From Acarospora socialis (taxonomy: Eukaryota; Ascomycota; Lecanoromycetes; Acarosporales; Acarosporaceae): 64,000 bases of DNA. Shown here piece after piece: positions 12,290 to 22,271 of the stretch. The notes beneath the pieces were generated by a model. It had not been told where the DNA came from. It saw only the letters and a program-made list of their open reading frames with translations, and ran no database searches. The stretch spans positions 3,348,001-3,412,000 of the forward strand of contig JAMYGW020000002.1 in NCBI GenBank assembly GCA_025617375.2, read 5' to 3'. The stretch's first letter is position 1. Every line of letters begins with the position of its first letter. Made by a program: the position numbers and the translations under genes.

Positions 12290-13375
12290 AGAGCAAGGCG
12301 GATCCGGTGCGGAGCTATACCCAAGGCGGAGGACACTCTACGTTGGGTTCCCAACATGGACTCGGTGCAGATCAGACCTCGGAGTGGGAGGTCGCGACGG
12401 CAAAAGGAGATCATATAATTGCGTCCGCCACACAACATTCCGATTTATACGGGGCTTTGAGTGGGGGTTGCCCAGGAACTTACGGTGTTGTGATTTCCTT
12501 GACGGTCAAAGCCGACTAAGACGGGTCTGTTGGCAGTGCGAGACGTTTTCTCGGCCTGAATATCTAACGACACATACTGGCAAGCTATTGCTTCTTGGCA
12601 GACAGGTCTGCCGGCGTTGGTTGACAACGGCACCACCGCGGTCTATATCGTGACCCGGGAGGCCTTCTCTATTGTCCCGCTGACAGTTCCCAACCGCTCT
12701 GTCGCAGAGGTGTATGGTCTACTCCACCCCTTGAGCACGTTGAAAACGCTCAATAATATTTATCCTCTAAACGTTACTTCGGAGCCAGCCTTACTCGGCC
12801 ATTTCCTCCAATACCTAGATCCTGTGCCTTACCGCTCATACCCCACGGCGCAGCTCTTAGGCGGGCGCCTCGACCCTCGCTCAGATGTACAGGAAGAGAA
12901 CGACGAACCCGTCGTCGTCGTTCATAACATCCCCGAAATTACCACTTTCTACATAGCCGCTACCGCTCTCAACGTCGCTCAGAGCTCCAACAGAAGCGCG
13001 CTTGCGTCAAACGCTGTCCTTACCGCACAGCGTGACGCGCTCCTATCGATTCTCGTACCTGGGCCCTGAGACTTCACCATGCAGCGGTCGGTGGAGGTTG
13101 AAGGAGAATCTAGTTCACACACGATATCATTCCCCAGCTGACGGCTCTAACTCCCGGGACCGGGACGTACTTGAATGAGGCGGACTTCCAACTGCCGACT
13201 TGGCAGGATGATTTCTACGGTAGCAATTACAAGACCCCAAGGAGCATCAAGTCAAAGTACGATCCGCATGAGCATTTCTAGGCCACGACTGCCGTTAGGA
13301 GCGATGCAATTGTTTGGCGTTTTACGTACTCGCAATGTTGGGATATGGGGCAAGTCGGGAAGAGAGCATTTGATT
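12290..13375 (+). pseudogene. Decayed FAD-linked oxidase (berberine-bridge-enzyme type)
   Basis: Remnant of a secreted-type flavoprotein oxidase (FAD-binding PCMH plus BBE domains). The core FAD-domain block is clear at about 12310-12520: YTQGGGHSTLGSQHGLGADQ, then HSDLYGALSGGCPGTYGVV. The substrate-domain block is an open frame at about 12617-13069 (ALVDNGTTAVYIV ... PGP). The BBE end lies at about 13137-13330: LTPGTGTYLNEADFQLPTWQ, DDFYGSNYK, KYDPHEHF. These blocks fall in different frames. There is a stop right after the first block, another inside the BBE part (HEHF followed by TAG), and no convincing splice sites to reconcile them all. The N-terminal third, with the signal peptide and the His/Cys that would bind FAD covalently, is not recognisable. 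A heavily spliced but live gene is a weaker alternative. Confidence 0.7.
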
Positions 13376-14085
13376 GACGATTTTAACTTCATGGGTACTC
13401 GCCGTCAAACATAGCAAGCTGTAAGCGTCGAGGGGCATATACCCGCTGTGAGAGAGGAATAGTAAGGTGCACATGGCCTTTACCTCTGTGACGCTCGATA
13501 CGCATCGCTTTCTTTGATCTGTGTGTGCCATTGTCTTGAACAGCACAGCTAATCAAAGTTAACCCATGAAGTGATCATTTTTACCTGGATATTTATTCAA
13601 CAGCGTCGAGAAGGGGCACCAACAGGTTATATGCCATTAACATTCCTTCAAGAAAGCCCTTAAGATGCCCTTTATTTCTCAAGGGTATTGCCATAGCCCA
13701 CTGTTATGAATAAATAAGGCAATATAACAAATAGTGATATGGTACGAAGTACCTTCGTACTTGTAAGAGTGTAACACCAAGGTATGGTCAAGATTTGAAC
13801 AATGACAGGTGTCATACCTCGGGTACTACGATACCAGGGCTGAGAGTTGCAGCTTACTCTTACCTTATGCCGGTCACCGAGTAACTTAACTTACCTAGAG
13901 TACTCTAAGGGACTTGTAACTTTACTCTTTGCGGTTGGCTCCGGTCAAAAGGTCCTGCTGGCAGCTGCACATACATAAGCCCCGAAACTAAAAGCGAGCT
14001 TTGACATTCCCATCTTCGCTTTTGGAGCTCTCCACCTTTCCAGTGTTTTTAAGTATTGAGCTTTCTATCTGATCCTCACTACAAC
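13376..14085. other. AT-leaning intergenic region and citrate synthase promoter
   Basis: No gene recognised. Around 13735-13765 lie GTACGAAGTACCTTCGTAC-type palindromic steps. Around 13880-13915 there is an ACTTAACTTACCTAGAGTACTC motif like those in other upstream regions here. The last ~60 bases before 14086 are CT-rich, consistent with a promoter/leader. Confidence 0.4.
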
Positions 14086-15887
14086 ATGGCTTCAGCTTTA
14101 CGACTAGGAACCACAGCACTTCGGTGTCAATTGACAGCCAGTGCACGCTCTGCGACTTTCAATGGGCTGCGCTGTTATTCTACGGCTAAGACCCAGGTAA
14201 GCTCCGCGAAGCTCCGCGAAGCTCGGTTGACGTATAGCCATACTAACAACACCACCCACAGACGCTGAAGGAGACTCTTGCGGAGAAAATTCCAGGGGAG
14301 ATTGAGAAGGTCAAGAAGTTGAGGAAGTATGGCAATTGTCCGATTCCGGTTAAGGCCCGCATGTTGCTGACCTGAGGCTTGTTCGCAGAGAATACGGTTC
14401 CAAGGTCATCGGTGAAGTCACGCTTGACCAGGTTTATGGCGGTGCTCGTGGTATAAAGTCACTCGTCTGGGAGGTTCGCAGGATGCTGAAGCTTTAGCGC
14501 GGTTTGTGTACTGATCGGACCTAGGGGTCAATTCTTGACGCCGAGGAGGGCATCCGTTTCAGAGGCAGAACCGTAAGTTACACTTCATATCTGGTGCTCC
14601 AGGAACGCTGACTCTGAACACGTGCAGATTCCCGAATGCCAGAAGCTACTTCCTAAGGCTCCCGGTGGCGAAGAACCACTTCCCGAAGGTCCGCATGAGT
14701 CTGATAGGCCTCCGAGAGGTTTATTCGTCTGATTCTTCGCAGGTCTCTTTTGGCTTCTCCTAACTGGTGAGGTTCCAAGCGAACAGCAAGTCCGGGATCT
14801 CTCCGCCGAATGGGCTGCTCGATCCGATGTTCCGAAATTCATCGAGGAGCTGATCGACCGCTGCCCAAGCGACCTGCATCCCATGGCTCAATTCTCCCTC
14901 GCTGTCACTGCTCTCGAACACGAGTCATCTTTCGCCAAAGCCTACGCCAAGGGCATCAATAAGAAAGAGTACTGGGGATACACTTTTGAGGACTCCATGG
15001 ACCTGATCGCGAAACTGCCTACTATCGCTGCGCGAATCTACCGGAACATCTTCAAAGATGGAAAGGTCGCTCCGGTTCAGAAAGACAAGGACTACGGTTT
15101 CAACCTTGCGAATCAGCTTGGGTTTGGCGAGAACAGCGACTTCGTAGAGCTGATGCGCCTGTATCTCACAATTCATTCCGATCACGAGGGAGGCAACGTT
15201 AGCGCTCATACCACACACTTGGTGGGCAGTGCCTTGAGTTCCCCAATGCTCTCCCTTGCAGCAGGCCTCAACGGTCTTGCCGGACCTCTCCATGGACTGT
15301 AAGCCATCGTTCGGTACCCCCTTCTGTTCCGCACTGACCAATCCTAGCGCCAACCAAGAAGTGCTCAACTGGTTACAAAAGATGAAGAAATCTATCGGCA
15401 GCGATCTAAGTGACCAGGCCATCACAGACTATCTTTGGGAGACATTGAAGGCTGGTCGGGTGGTTCCAGGGTACGGACACGCCGTGCTTCGTAAGACGGA
15501 CCCCCGATACGTCTCCCAACGTGAATTCGCTTTACGCCATCTTCCCGACGACCCGATGTTCAAGCTAGTCAGCCAGGTTTATAAAATTGCTCCTGGTGTT
15601 CTGACGGAACATGGCAAGACCAAGAACCCGTATCCTAACGTCGATGCTGTAAGTTGACTCGCTCCCGCTGTTTAGGTAATGTGCTAATATGGCCATAGCA
15701 CTCCGGTGTTTTGCTGCAATATTACGGTCTGACCGAGGCCAGCTATTACACTGTTCTCTTTGGTGTCTCACGTGCCCTCGGTGTCCTTCCGCAGCTCATC
15801 ATCGACCGTGCTCTGGGAGCTCCTATCGAGCGTCCGAAGTCGTTCAGTACGGACGCCTATGCTAAGCTTGTCGGTGCTAATTTGTAG
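14086..15887 (+). CDS. cit1: Citrate synthase, mitochondrial
   Basis: Condenses oxaloacetate and acetyl-CoA to citrate in the mitochondrial matrix. Eight exons: 14086-14196, 14262-14326, 14389-14473, 14525-14572, 14628-14688, 14743-15298, 15348-15648 and 15699-15887, all in phase, giving 471 residues. The first ~35 residues are rich in Arg, Ser, Thr and Ala with almost no acids ([20 protein letters not shown]), a mitochondrial presequence. All catalytic surroundings are intact: [36 protein letters not shown] with the second His, and [14 protein letters not shown] after the Asp. No peroxisomal C-terminal signal is present (it ends GANL). The 5' intron contains a perfect tandem duplication of GCTCCGCGAA near 14200. 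It lies 790 bases upstream of the citrate carrier gene on the same strand. A 2-methylcitrate synthase is the main alternative name, since the two enzymes are close homologues. Confidence 0.92.
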
Positions 15888-16677
15888 TCTTGTGAAAGGG
15901 GTTCTTCATCTGGGAATTGGTTGTGGATCTGATTTGAGTGTTGCGGGGGGCACTGTACACATTACGGATCGTTACTGTTTACACGCTGTAGTTGTTTATG
16001 ACTTGTGCAACAGGGTCTATCTACCCCTCCAGGTCCACAATGCCTTAAATCCCTATCTGCGTGTGCATGAGTTCGAGTAAGGTCGGTCCACCGCGACTTC
16101 TATATATAGCTTGCTGTTCGTATAGACTCAATGTATGTCAGTATAACACGGTGACAACGAGAATTAGGCGGTGGGAGTGTTTCTAGCTTATCATCATGGA
16201 CAGGCGGTTGTTGCTTTCGGTGGTCGAAATGACTTTCCGGCCGTTGAAGCCTCAACGAGCGGGATCTGACAGGGATCGGACAAATCTAGCGCACCCAGCG
16301 GCCCCCTGGAACGTTTGATCTCAACCAGACTAGGACCCTTGAAGATCTTGCCGTACAAGTATAAACCCACAATCAGAACTGTTATCGCTTTCACAATCGC
16401 TACCTCCCACATCCACGAACGTGTAAACGCTTCCACGGTTTAAACGAAGCTAAACCCGACTGCGAGGAAGTCTGGTGCCTTAACCGCCGCGTTTATCGGA
16501 CAGCTGACAAGACCTCGGACTGTGACCTGCGGCCGTTACACCCACCATTTCCGTCTTACCCACAGACAGAGCGAACAAGACTTTTGCAAGTTTTTCCTAC
16601 ATTCGAGCAATATCGTCAGCAACGAAGCGCCAGTCGTCCCTTGGTCAGGGCCCCTTCAGACGGACCATCGATCCACA
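15888..16677. other. Intergenic region between citrate synthase and the citrate carrier
   Basis: Mostly untranslated flank and promoter. A minus-strand open frame at 16194-16436 (80 residues) begins with a hydrophobic stretch (IVKAITVLIVGLYLYGKIF) that could be one membrane helix. It has no family I recognise and no clear leader, so I do not call it as a gene. Nothing else is supported. Confidence 0.4.
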
Positions 16678-17937
16678 ATGTCTGCTACGATGGAGGTCAA
16701 GTCAAAGCTGGAGAAGAAGCCGGTCAAGTTCAGTAACCTGTTACGTGAGTGCACAACAGATGAAGGTGTCGATGCCCCGGGGAACAGTCATGGGCTAACG
16801 GGTGATCCGCAGTCGGTGCTGGGTTGAATATGTTTGAGTAAGCATTGCACGCGATTCCGTTGTAGAGTGTACTAGTTCGCTAATGGCATGTCTCTAGGGT
16901 CACGACGCTGGGTCAGGTAGTGGACGCCATCCTAATTCGCAGAGAAGACGTTGCTGATAGAGTCCGTGGGTAGCCGCTGGAAGTGGTCAAAACAACTATG
17001 GCTGCAAACAGAGGCGACAATTTCACAGCGGCGCTGGCCAGAGTCTGGGGCCGAGGCGGTGTCTTGGGATGTAAGTCAGCCCGTCCCAAGACACAAGTAG
17101 CGCAAAGCTCCGATGCACAGAACATCCGCTGACGTGTATGCGTCAACAGACTATCAAGGCCTCATCCCCTGGGCCTGGATCGAAGCCTCCACCAAAGGCG
17201 CCGTCCTCCTCTTCGTCGCCTCGGAGGCCGAATACTACGCCAAAAGCTTCGGGGCATCCGACTTCGTCGGCGGCATCTCCGGCGGCATGGCCGGCGGCGT
17301 GGCGCAAGCGTACGCGACCATGGGCTTCTGCACCTGCATGAAGACGGTGGAGATCACGAAACACAAGATCGCGGCGGCGGGGGTCAAGCCGCCCAGCACC
17401 TTCGCCACCTTCATGGACATCTACCGCCGCGAAGGCATCCGCGGCATCAACCGCGGCGTCAACGCCGTCGCCATCCGCCAGACGACGAACTGGGGGTCGC
17501 GATTCGGCCTCTCGCGGCTCGCGGAGACGGGCATCCGTCGCGTCTCGGGCAAAGAGGAGGGCACCAAGCTCAGCTCGTGGGAGAAGATCCTGGCCAGCGG
17601 CCTCGGTGGTGGCTTGAGCGCGTGGAATCAGCCCATCGAGGTCATCCGGGTCGAGATGCAGAGCAAGACGGTCGATCCGAATCGCCCGGCCAATCTGACG
17701 GTCGGCAAGACGTTGAGGTATATCTACTCGAATAATGGCATCAAGGGTCTTTACAGGGGCGTTACGCCGCGCATCGGTCTGGGCGTCTGGCAGACGATCT
17801 GTATGGTGGCGTTGGGTGATATGTTAGTAGTTTCCAGCATCTGGCCTGGAGTGATGGCTTACTGACCGTTTCGTCTCCACAGGGCCAAGGAAGCGGTCGA
17901 AAAACTTACCGGCGAGAAAGTCACGGCCAAGCATTGA
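16678..17937 (+). CDS. yhm2: Mitochondrial citrate/2-oxoglutarate carrier (Yhm2 family)
   Basis: Inner-membrane carrier that exchanges citrate for 2-oxoglutarate, supplying cytosolic acetyl-CoA precursor and reducing power; the yeast protein also binds mitochondrial DNA. Six exons: 16678-16744, 16813-16837, 16898-16916, 16974-17070, 17150-17822 and 17883-17937. They give 311 residues, against 314 in yeast, and match Yhm2 nearly end to end: FSNLLLGAGLNMFEVTTLGQ, PLEVVKTTMAANRGDNF, GLIPWAWIEASTKGAVLLF, WNQPIEVIRVEMQSKTVDPN, GLYRGVTPRIGLGVWQT. Three carrier repeats with six membrane spans are implied. Exons 2 and 3 are only 25 and 19 bases, yet both are needed for frame and for conserved residues. 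The start is the ATG before MSATMEVKSKLEKKPVKF. Placement next to citrate synthase fits the role. Confidence 0.95.
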
Positions 17938-18558
17938 GTATTTCCTTCCCGGAAGGCTTGTTTTACAGCACCGGTTTGAGGGACGAACGAAGCGGCTTTT
18001 TCTTAACGTTTTGCATTTCGGAAATAGAATCATGCTCTCGGATCCGGTGGCCTTGCTTTGAGCTAGTCGTTTGCACTGTACAGTTACTTTTTAATGGCAC
18101 ACAAGGACAGAGCATTATGCTCCCTTTCACTTTTGTCTACAGGGTAAGAAGTGCCGTCTGTGCAAGGTCACTTTGCCCATTGTTACCTTGCATCTCACGT
18201 CACCCAACTTCTGCCTTAAGCAGTTCCTACCGACCCCTCCGTGTGAATCTGGTTAGAGGTGGGCTGAGAGTGGGAGGTTGGAGTCAAGTATTGCGGGTTC
18301 TATATCGTAGGAAAGGTACGACGAGGGCTTCTGAGCGAGAGAGTTATCCCAGACGTGAGGGAAGGGAGAGCGACAATGTCTTGGTTCAGCACCGTCGTGC
18401 TCAAAGCGTCTGTATTCTGGTCATATCTACTCATGCGCGACTGGCCGAATGAAGCATTAGCCACCTTTCCCTTTTTCGTTGTTTTTCATGTTCTTCTCTT
18501 CCCCTCCCAAATGGTCCCCCACCTTCCGGCTCTTCAAAGTTCCTAGGTAAACACCCTC
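17938..18558. other. Convergent 3' flanks of yhm2 and orc5
   Basis: No gene recognised. The plus-strand carrier gene ends at 17937 and the minus-strand Orc5 gene ends at 18559, so this holds both 3' regions. An open frame near 18355-18546 has no recognisable features. Confidence 0.5.
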
Positions 18559-20124
18559 CTATTCCGCCAGATAGTTCTCCACATCAAACCCCACGCTCCT
18601 CGCCACATTGCCCACAAAGTCCGCCCCAACGTTGACCCTCCACTTCGCCTGCGCCTCCAACACGTCTCCGCCCGCCGACGTCCTGACCAACAAGCGCAAC
18701 GACGCCAACGTCGCGATCTGCGTCATCAGGTCCACAGTCGAGACGACCGGGTGCGGCAGGATGGCGTGGAAGATGGCTAGGAGGCGCTCGAGGATGAAGG
18801 CTTGCGGGCCGAGGAGTCGGCGCTCGATCTTACGGTGTTGTCGCTTCGAGGGCCGGGAGGGGGTGGCCATGGTGCCGCCGCCTTTTTTGCGGCGCCTCTT
18901 TTCGGACGCTTTGGTGAAGAAGATGGGGTCTTGGCGGGAGGGGTTGTAGGAGGCGAGGTAGGAGGCTAGGATCAGGTATTTGGTGTAATATGGGAGGTCA
19001 TGCGTGTCTGGATTCCTCATCAGTGTCTGTGGTGGTGGTGGAATATGCGGCAGGTCGTTGAAAAGGGCAAGCGGGTGCGGAGTTACCTTCGATGTTGCTT
19101 CTCTGGTCATTGTCTATAGTTTTGGGAACCACACTCTCGACAAGCGCACTCTCTCCTTGGAACAGGGCTCGAGTCTTCACCATCAACTTTGCGAAGTCTC
19201 GTGTTCCGTAGTGCCCGTCTATGATGGGCTGCACGAAAGGTTGCCATAATCTTTCACAGAGCTCTCTGAAGCTTATTATATCTCTTGCGGCTGCTTTTGC
19301 GAGAGAATCCCAAACAGCGCCGGTGAAGCGACTCCACAGCCATGACGAGTCTTCATCGTTGGGATCTGGAGATGGAGTGTTGTCCTCGTCGAGAGACGGC
19401 TCGGACGGAGAGGGCGGAAAGATGGGCAATGGGGACCGGGCGACTATCGCCAGTGATTGTGTTCGGTCGTAAGGAGGGAAGTGGATGTGGGTTACACCAG
19501 TAGTGTGGAGAAAGCGTGGACGAGGAGCAGTGACGATCAGAACGACCGTGAGATTAGGTATCTACCAGCAATGTTAGGGTTACAAGATGCTTTCAACAAG
19601 AGTGCTACATACGATTTCTCCAAACCTTGCAATGGCTGGGAGAAGTGTTGGCGGTGCTTCCCGCTGGCGATCTATCCCGTCGAGGACAAGAACGAACTTC
19701 TGTCTTCCTTCCAGGAGAAGTTGTAGTTGCACTACCAGAGCGCTTATGTTCTCACATCTCCCATACGCATCCCGGCTGACAGGTCCGCCTGGTACGGCGC
19801 CAATGGCATCGACGCATGCTGCAATGGTCCGCTCAAAGAGATGCCGTGCCGTAACGCATTCCTGCGACTTCACAATCGCGTATGTGGTACCCAGGGCCTC
19901 GAGCACGGACTCGACGATGCTGCTTTTGCCGGTAGCTTCGAGGCCATAAGTGACAAGAACGGATGGGTTTGGTAAGCTAGGCTACGAGCTTCAGCACATT
20001 CCAGTCTAAGTCAGGAGGACCGGTGGGATCTCACGCAGAGCAGGTAGGCAAGCTGTCGTATTTGAAGCTCGCGGCAGGGGAGCTGTGAATTTAGTGCAGC
20101 TAAAAGTAGTTCGTCTGGTAACAT
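18559..20124 (-). CDS. orc5: Origin recognition complex subunit 5
   Basis: AAA+ type subunit of the nuclear origin recognition complex that marks replication origins and loads Mcm2-7. Four exons on the minus strand: 20124-20035, 19981-19613, 19561-19087 and 19007-18559, all in phase, giving 460 residues. It opens MLPDELLLAALNSQLPCREL, as fungal Orc5 does. Walker A is GLEATGKS (residues 43-50) and the Walker B region is KFVLVLDGID with Asp near 131. The sensor-like strand NLTVVLIVTAPRPRFLHTTG follows. The C-terminal part holds LPYYTKYLILASYLASYNPS and a basic KRQHRKIERRLLGPQAF block, then a winged-helix-like end. The third intron is assigned to the acceptor at 19009-19008 because only that one keeps phase. 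Upstream, a MITE inserted about 130 bases from the start codon and may affect its promoter. Confidence 0.93.
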
Positions 20125-20256
20125 GAGGCTCAAGGCTATTGAGAAAGCGAGGTATACTATATTAGAAGAGTTACCTTGTTGGTGATGCAGAGCCGCTCAA
20201 TAATGCAGTGTTTGGGCTCCGTAGCAGAATGTTTCGAGTTCGAAGGCGGTGAATAC

Positions 20257-20773
20257 CGGCGAATTACTAGAATCACCCCCGACTCAACAATATACCACTC
20301 GTTTCACCCCTAAATCAAGTTGTTTTCTCAATTCTCCCCCACCCGTCTCCCCCTACCTATTGACACCTATGATTTAGACGCTCTACACCTAAATTCATAT
20401 CTACTTTCATCTAAACTCTTGCTTATCTTCCTGTCTAGTTTCCTGCCCAAAGTTGTGCCTAAAGTTATGTCTGGAGTCATATCTTTGACTTGAGTTTAGA
20501 CATGAGTTTAGCATGAGTTTAGGTGTGCATTAGGCGTGAGTTTAGACATGAGTTTAGGTATGAGTTTAGGCGTGAGTTTAGGTGTAAGTTTAGGTGTGAG
20601 TTTAGGCACAGGTTTAGACATGAGTTTAGGTGTGGGTTTAGGTATAGAGGGCCTAAATCATAGGTGTCAATAGGTAGGGGGAGACAGGTGGGGGAGAATT
20701 GAGAAAACAACTTGATTTAGGGGTGAAACAAGTGGTATATTGTTGAGTCGGGGGTGATTCTAGTAATTCGCCG
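20257..20773. mobile_element. Non-autonomous MULE-type MITE with 9-bp target duplication
   Basis: A 517-base element. Its ends are inverted repeats of about 121 bases (20257-20377 and 20653-20773) that differ at only two positions, both C/T transitions. The outer ends read CGGCGAATTACTAGAATCAC. It is flanked on both sides by the identical 9-mer GGTGAATAC (20248-20256 and 20774-20782). A 9-bp duplication with long terminal inverted repeats is the mark of Mutator-like elements. There is no transposase inside; the centre is a degenerate minisatellite. The near-identical arms suggest a young insertion. It lies between orc5 and the Tc1-like remnant. Confidence 0.85.
20495..20645. repeat. Degenerate ~12-bp minisatellite (GAGTTTAGRYRT) inside the MITE
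   Basis: About a dozen imperfect copies of a 12-base unit built on GAGTTTAG followed by a variable RYRT-like tail. Related CTAAA-containing units in the opposite orientation continue into the left arm near 20380-20470. The array produces an artificial Asn/Leu/Ser-rich open frame on the minus strand that I do not treat as a gene. Confidence 0.7.
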
Positions 20774-20876
20774 GGTGAATACACTTGGGGGCACGGACTC
20801 GCTACTACGAGAAGAGCCCGAGGGCCTCAAGTAAACAACCGCAACGCAATTGACTTAACACCTTCGACTAATAATA

Positions 20877-21600
20877 ATGATGTCTACTCCTCCGCCTCAA
20901 ACAGATATCGAGGAGGTTGATACACCTACTAGGGTCGAGATCAAGGTTATGGTGGACCATGCCAACATGAACCTAAGCCAAATCGCCCATGAAACTGGCC
21001 TACCTCAAAGCACCATCCAAGCCGTCCTCGACTGTCCCAAAGTACGCCGTGAAGGATTTTACGACCACGACGGCAATCAACTAGTATCAAGGGAGGAGAT
21101 GAGGAGATTGATAGCCGAGGCCACCAGGGATAGGCAGGGAAGAAGTCTCACTTGGAGAGAGCTAGGATTGTTGTGTGGACTGATGTGTCCTCCGGAGATC
21201 ATTGAGAAGGCCATGAAAGCAAAGGGATATACCAAGTGCAGGGCACGCCCGTCTCAAGCAGCCGAAACTACCGGTCCGAAGTAACTCCAACGCACTCAGG
21301 ACAACATATATCCAGCTGGTCAATGGCAACATGGAATCGATCACCAGCGCTCCATGGCCTATGGGAGTTAAAAAGGACGCATTCGCGGGAGCAAGGTCAG
21401 ATCAAATTGTCGCCTGGTTGCCAAGACATCCTGGACATTGTGTCTTGTACAAACTGCACCACTCGCTGGACAAGCTTTAAGCCTCTCTTCCCGAGCAGGG
21501 TTCCTTTAGTAGTTCAGACAATCACCCCGGGTGCATCAAATACCGCCTTGAGGAACCCCCCGCATCTATATGAACCACCTGAACGACCTGAGTCAGATAA
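20877..21600 (+). pseudogene. Tc1/mariner-like transposase remnant
   Basis: The first 135 codons (20877-21284) stay open and encode the DNA-binding part of a fungal Tc1-type transposase. A helix-turn-helix MNLSQIAHETGLPQSTIQAV is followed by a second DNA-binding region SREEMRRLIAEATRDRQGRS-LTWRELGLLCGL and the linker KAMKAKGYTKCRARP that leads into the catalytic domain in this family. After a stop, related sequence continues in another frame (HISSWSMATWNR, corresponding to the usual HIHWT-QW-I stretch) until about 21480. The DDE catalytic block is not recognisable. Terminal inverted repeats were not found. It starts about 95 bases from the MULE-type MITE, but the two belong to different superfamilies. 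Confidence 0.7.
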
Positions 21601-22271
21601 TTGACGAGCTGTCAGTTGTTTTGGGGGGAATTGAATACGGATCACCTGGCTGGCTGAACTAGAAAGGACATATGGGAGAATTTGGCTTCATCACTGCGAG
21701 AATCTCAGAGCAACGGTAGGGTAGCATGACAGCACACCGCTATGTATATAGCCAATAAGTACGCTACGATCTTTATAACTTAGACGCACTTGCGTATGCA
21801 AGTCATGCAAGGAAACACTTGTGCTTCCTATCCTTTGGTTACAGTACCACAAACCTGTCTTGGATAACCAGAAAGGGCCAATCTCAAGCTGCCCATCCGT
21901 TGCCAGCGTAGGTGATACCGCAGTCTGACTACATCACTTGCACCGTTGAAGGGGACACTGTACCTATACCTGACTATTGCAGCACCTATAAGGTAGTATC
22001 TGCCCCGCCGGTTGTGGCTGAATCTTTTAAAGGCTGCCCCACCTCTATCATGTCAGCATGCGAGAACCCCTAAACTCCGGGCCAATGGCCATTATCTTAT
22101 AAGGCAATTGGTAATAAATGAGGTGACATTTGCATTTGGAAGGGCTTTAATATCAGATGGATTCCATGTGAGCCTCTTCCTTCTCAATCATCTCAACGGA
22201 TTCCCCCTCTACTGCCTTCCTCTTTGCTTCAGCTCAGACCATCCATTGTGTATCACATCAATTGACCTTTC
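21601..22271. other. Intergenic stretch, no feature seen
   Basis: This is the upstream region of the NmrA-like gene. I see no gene, no repeat pair and no clear motif apart from a CT-rich run at about 22170-22230 just before the start codon, consistent with a promoter. Confidence 0.4.

Noticed and set aside
16194-16436. 80-residue single-helix membrane protein on the minus strand
   Set aside because: Only composition supports it; no family, no splice or leader evidence, and it lies in the promoter side of yhm2.
20519-20710. Asn/Leu/Ser-repeat protein on the minus strand
   Set aside because: It is produced by the 12-base minisatellite inside the MITE.
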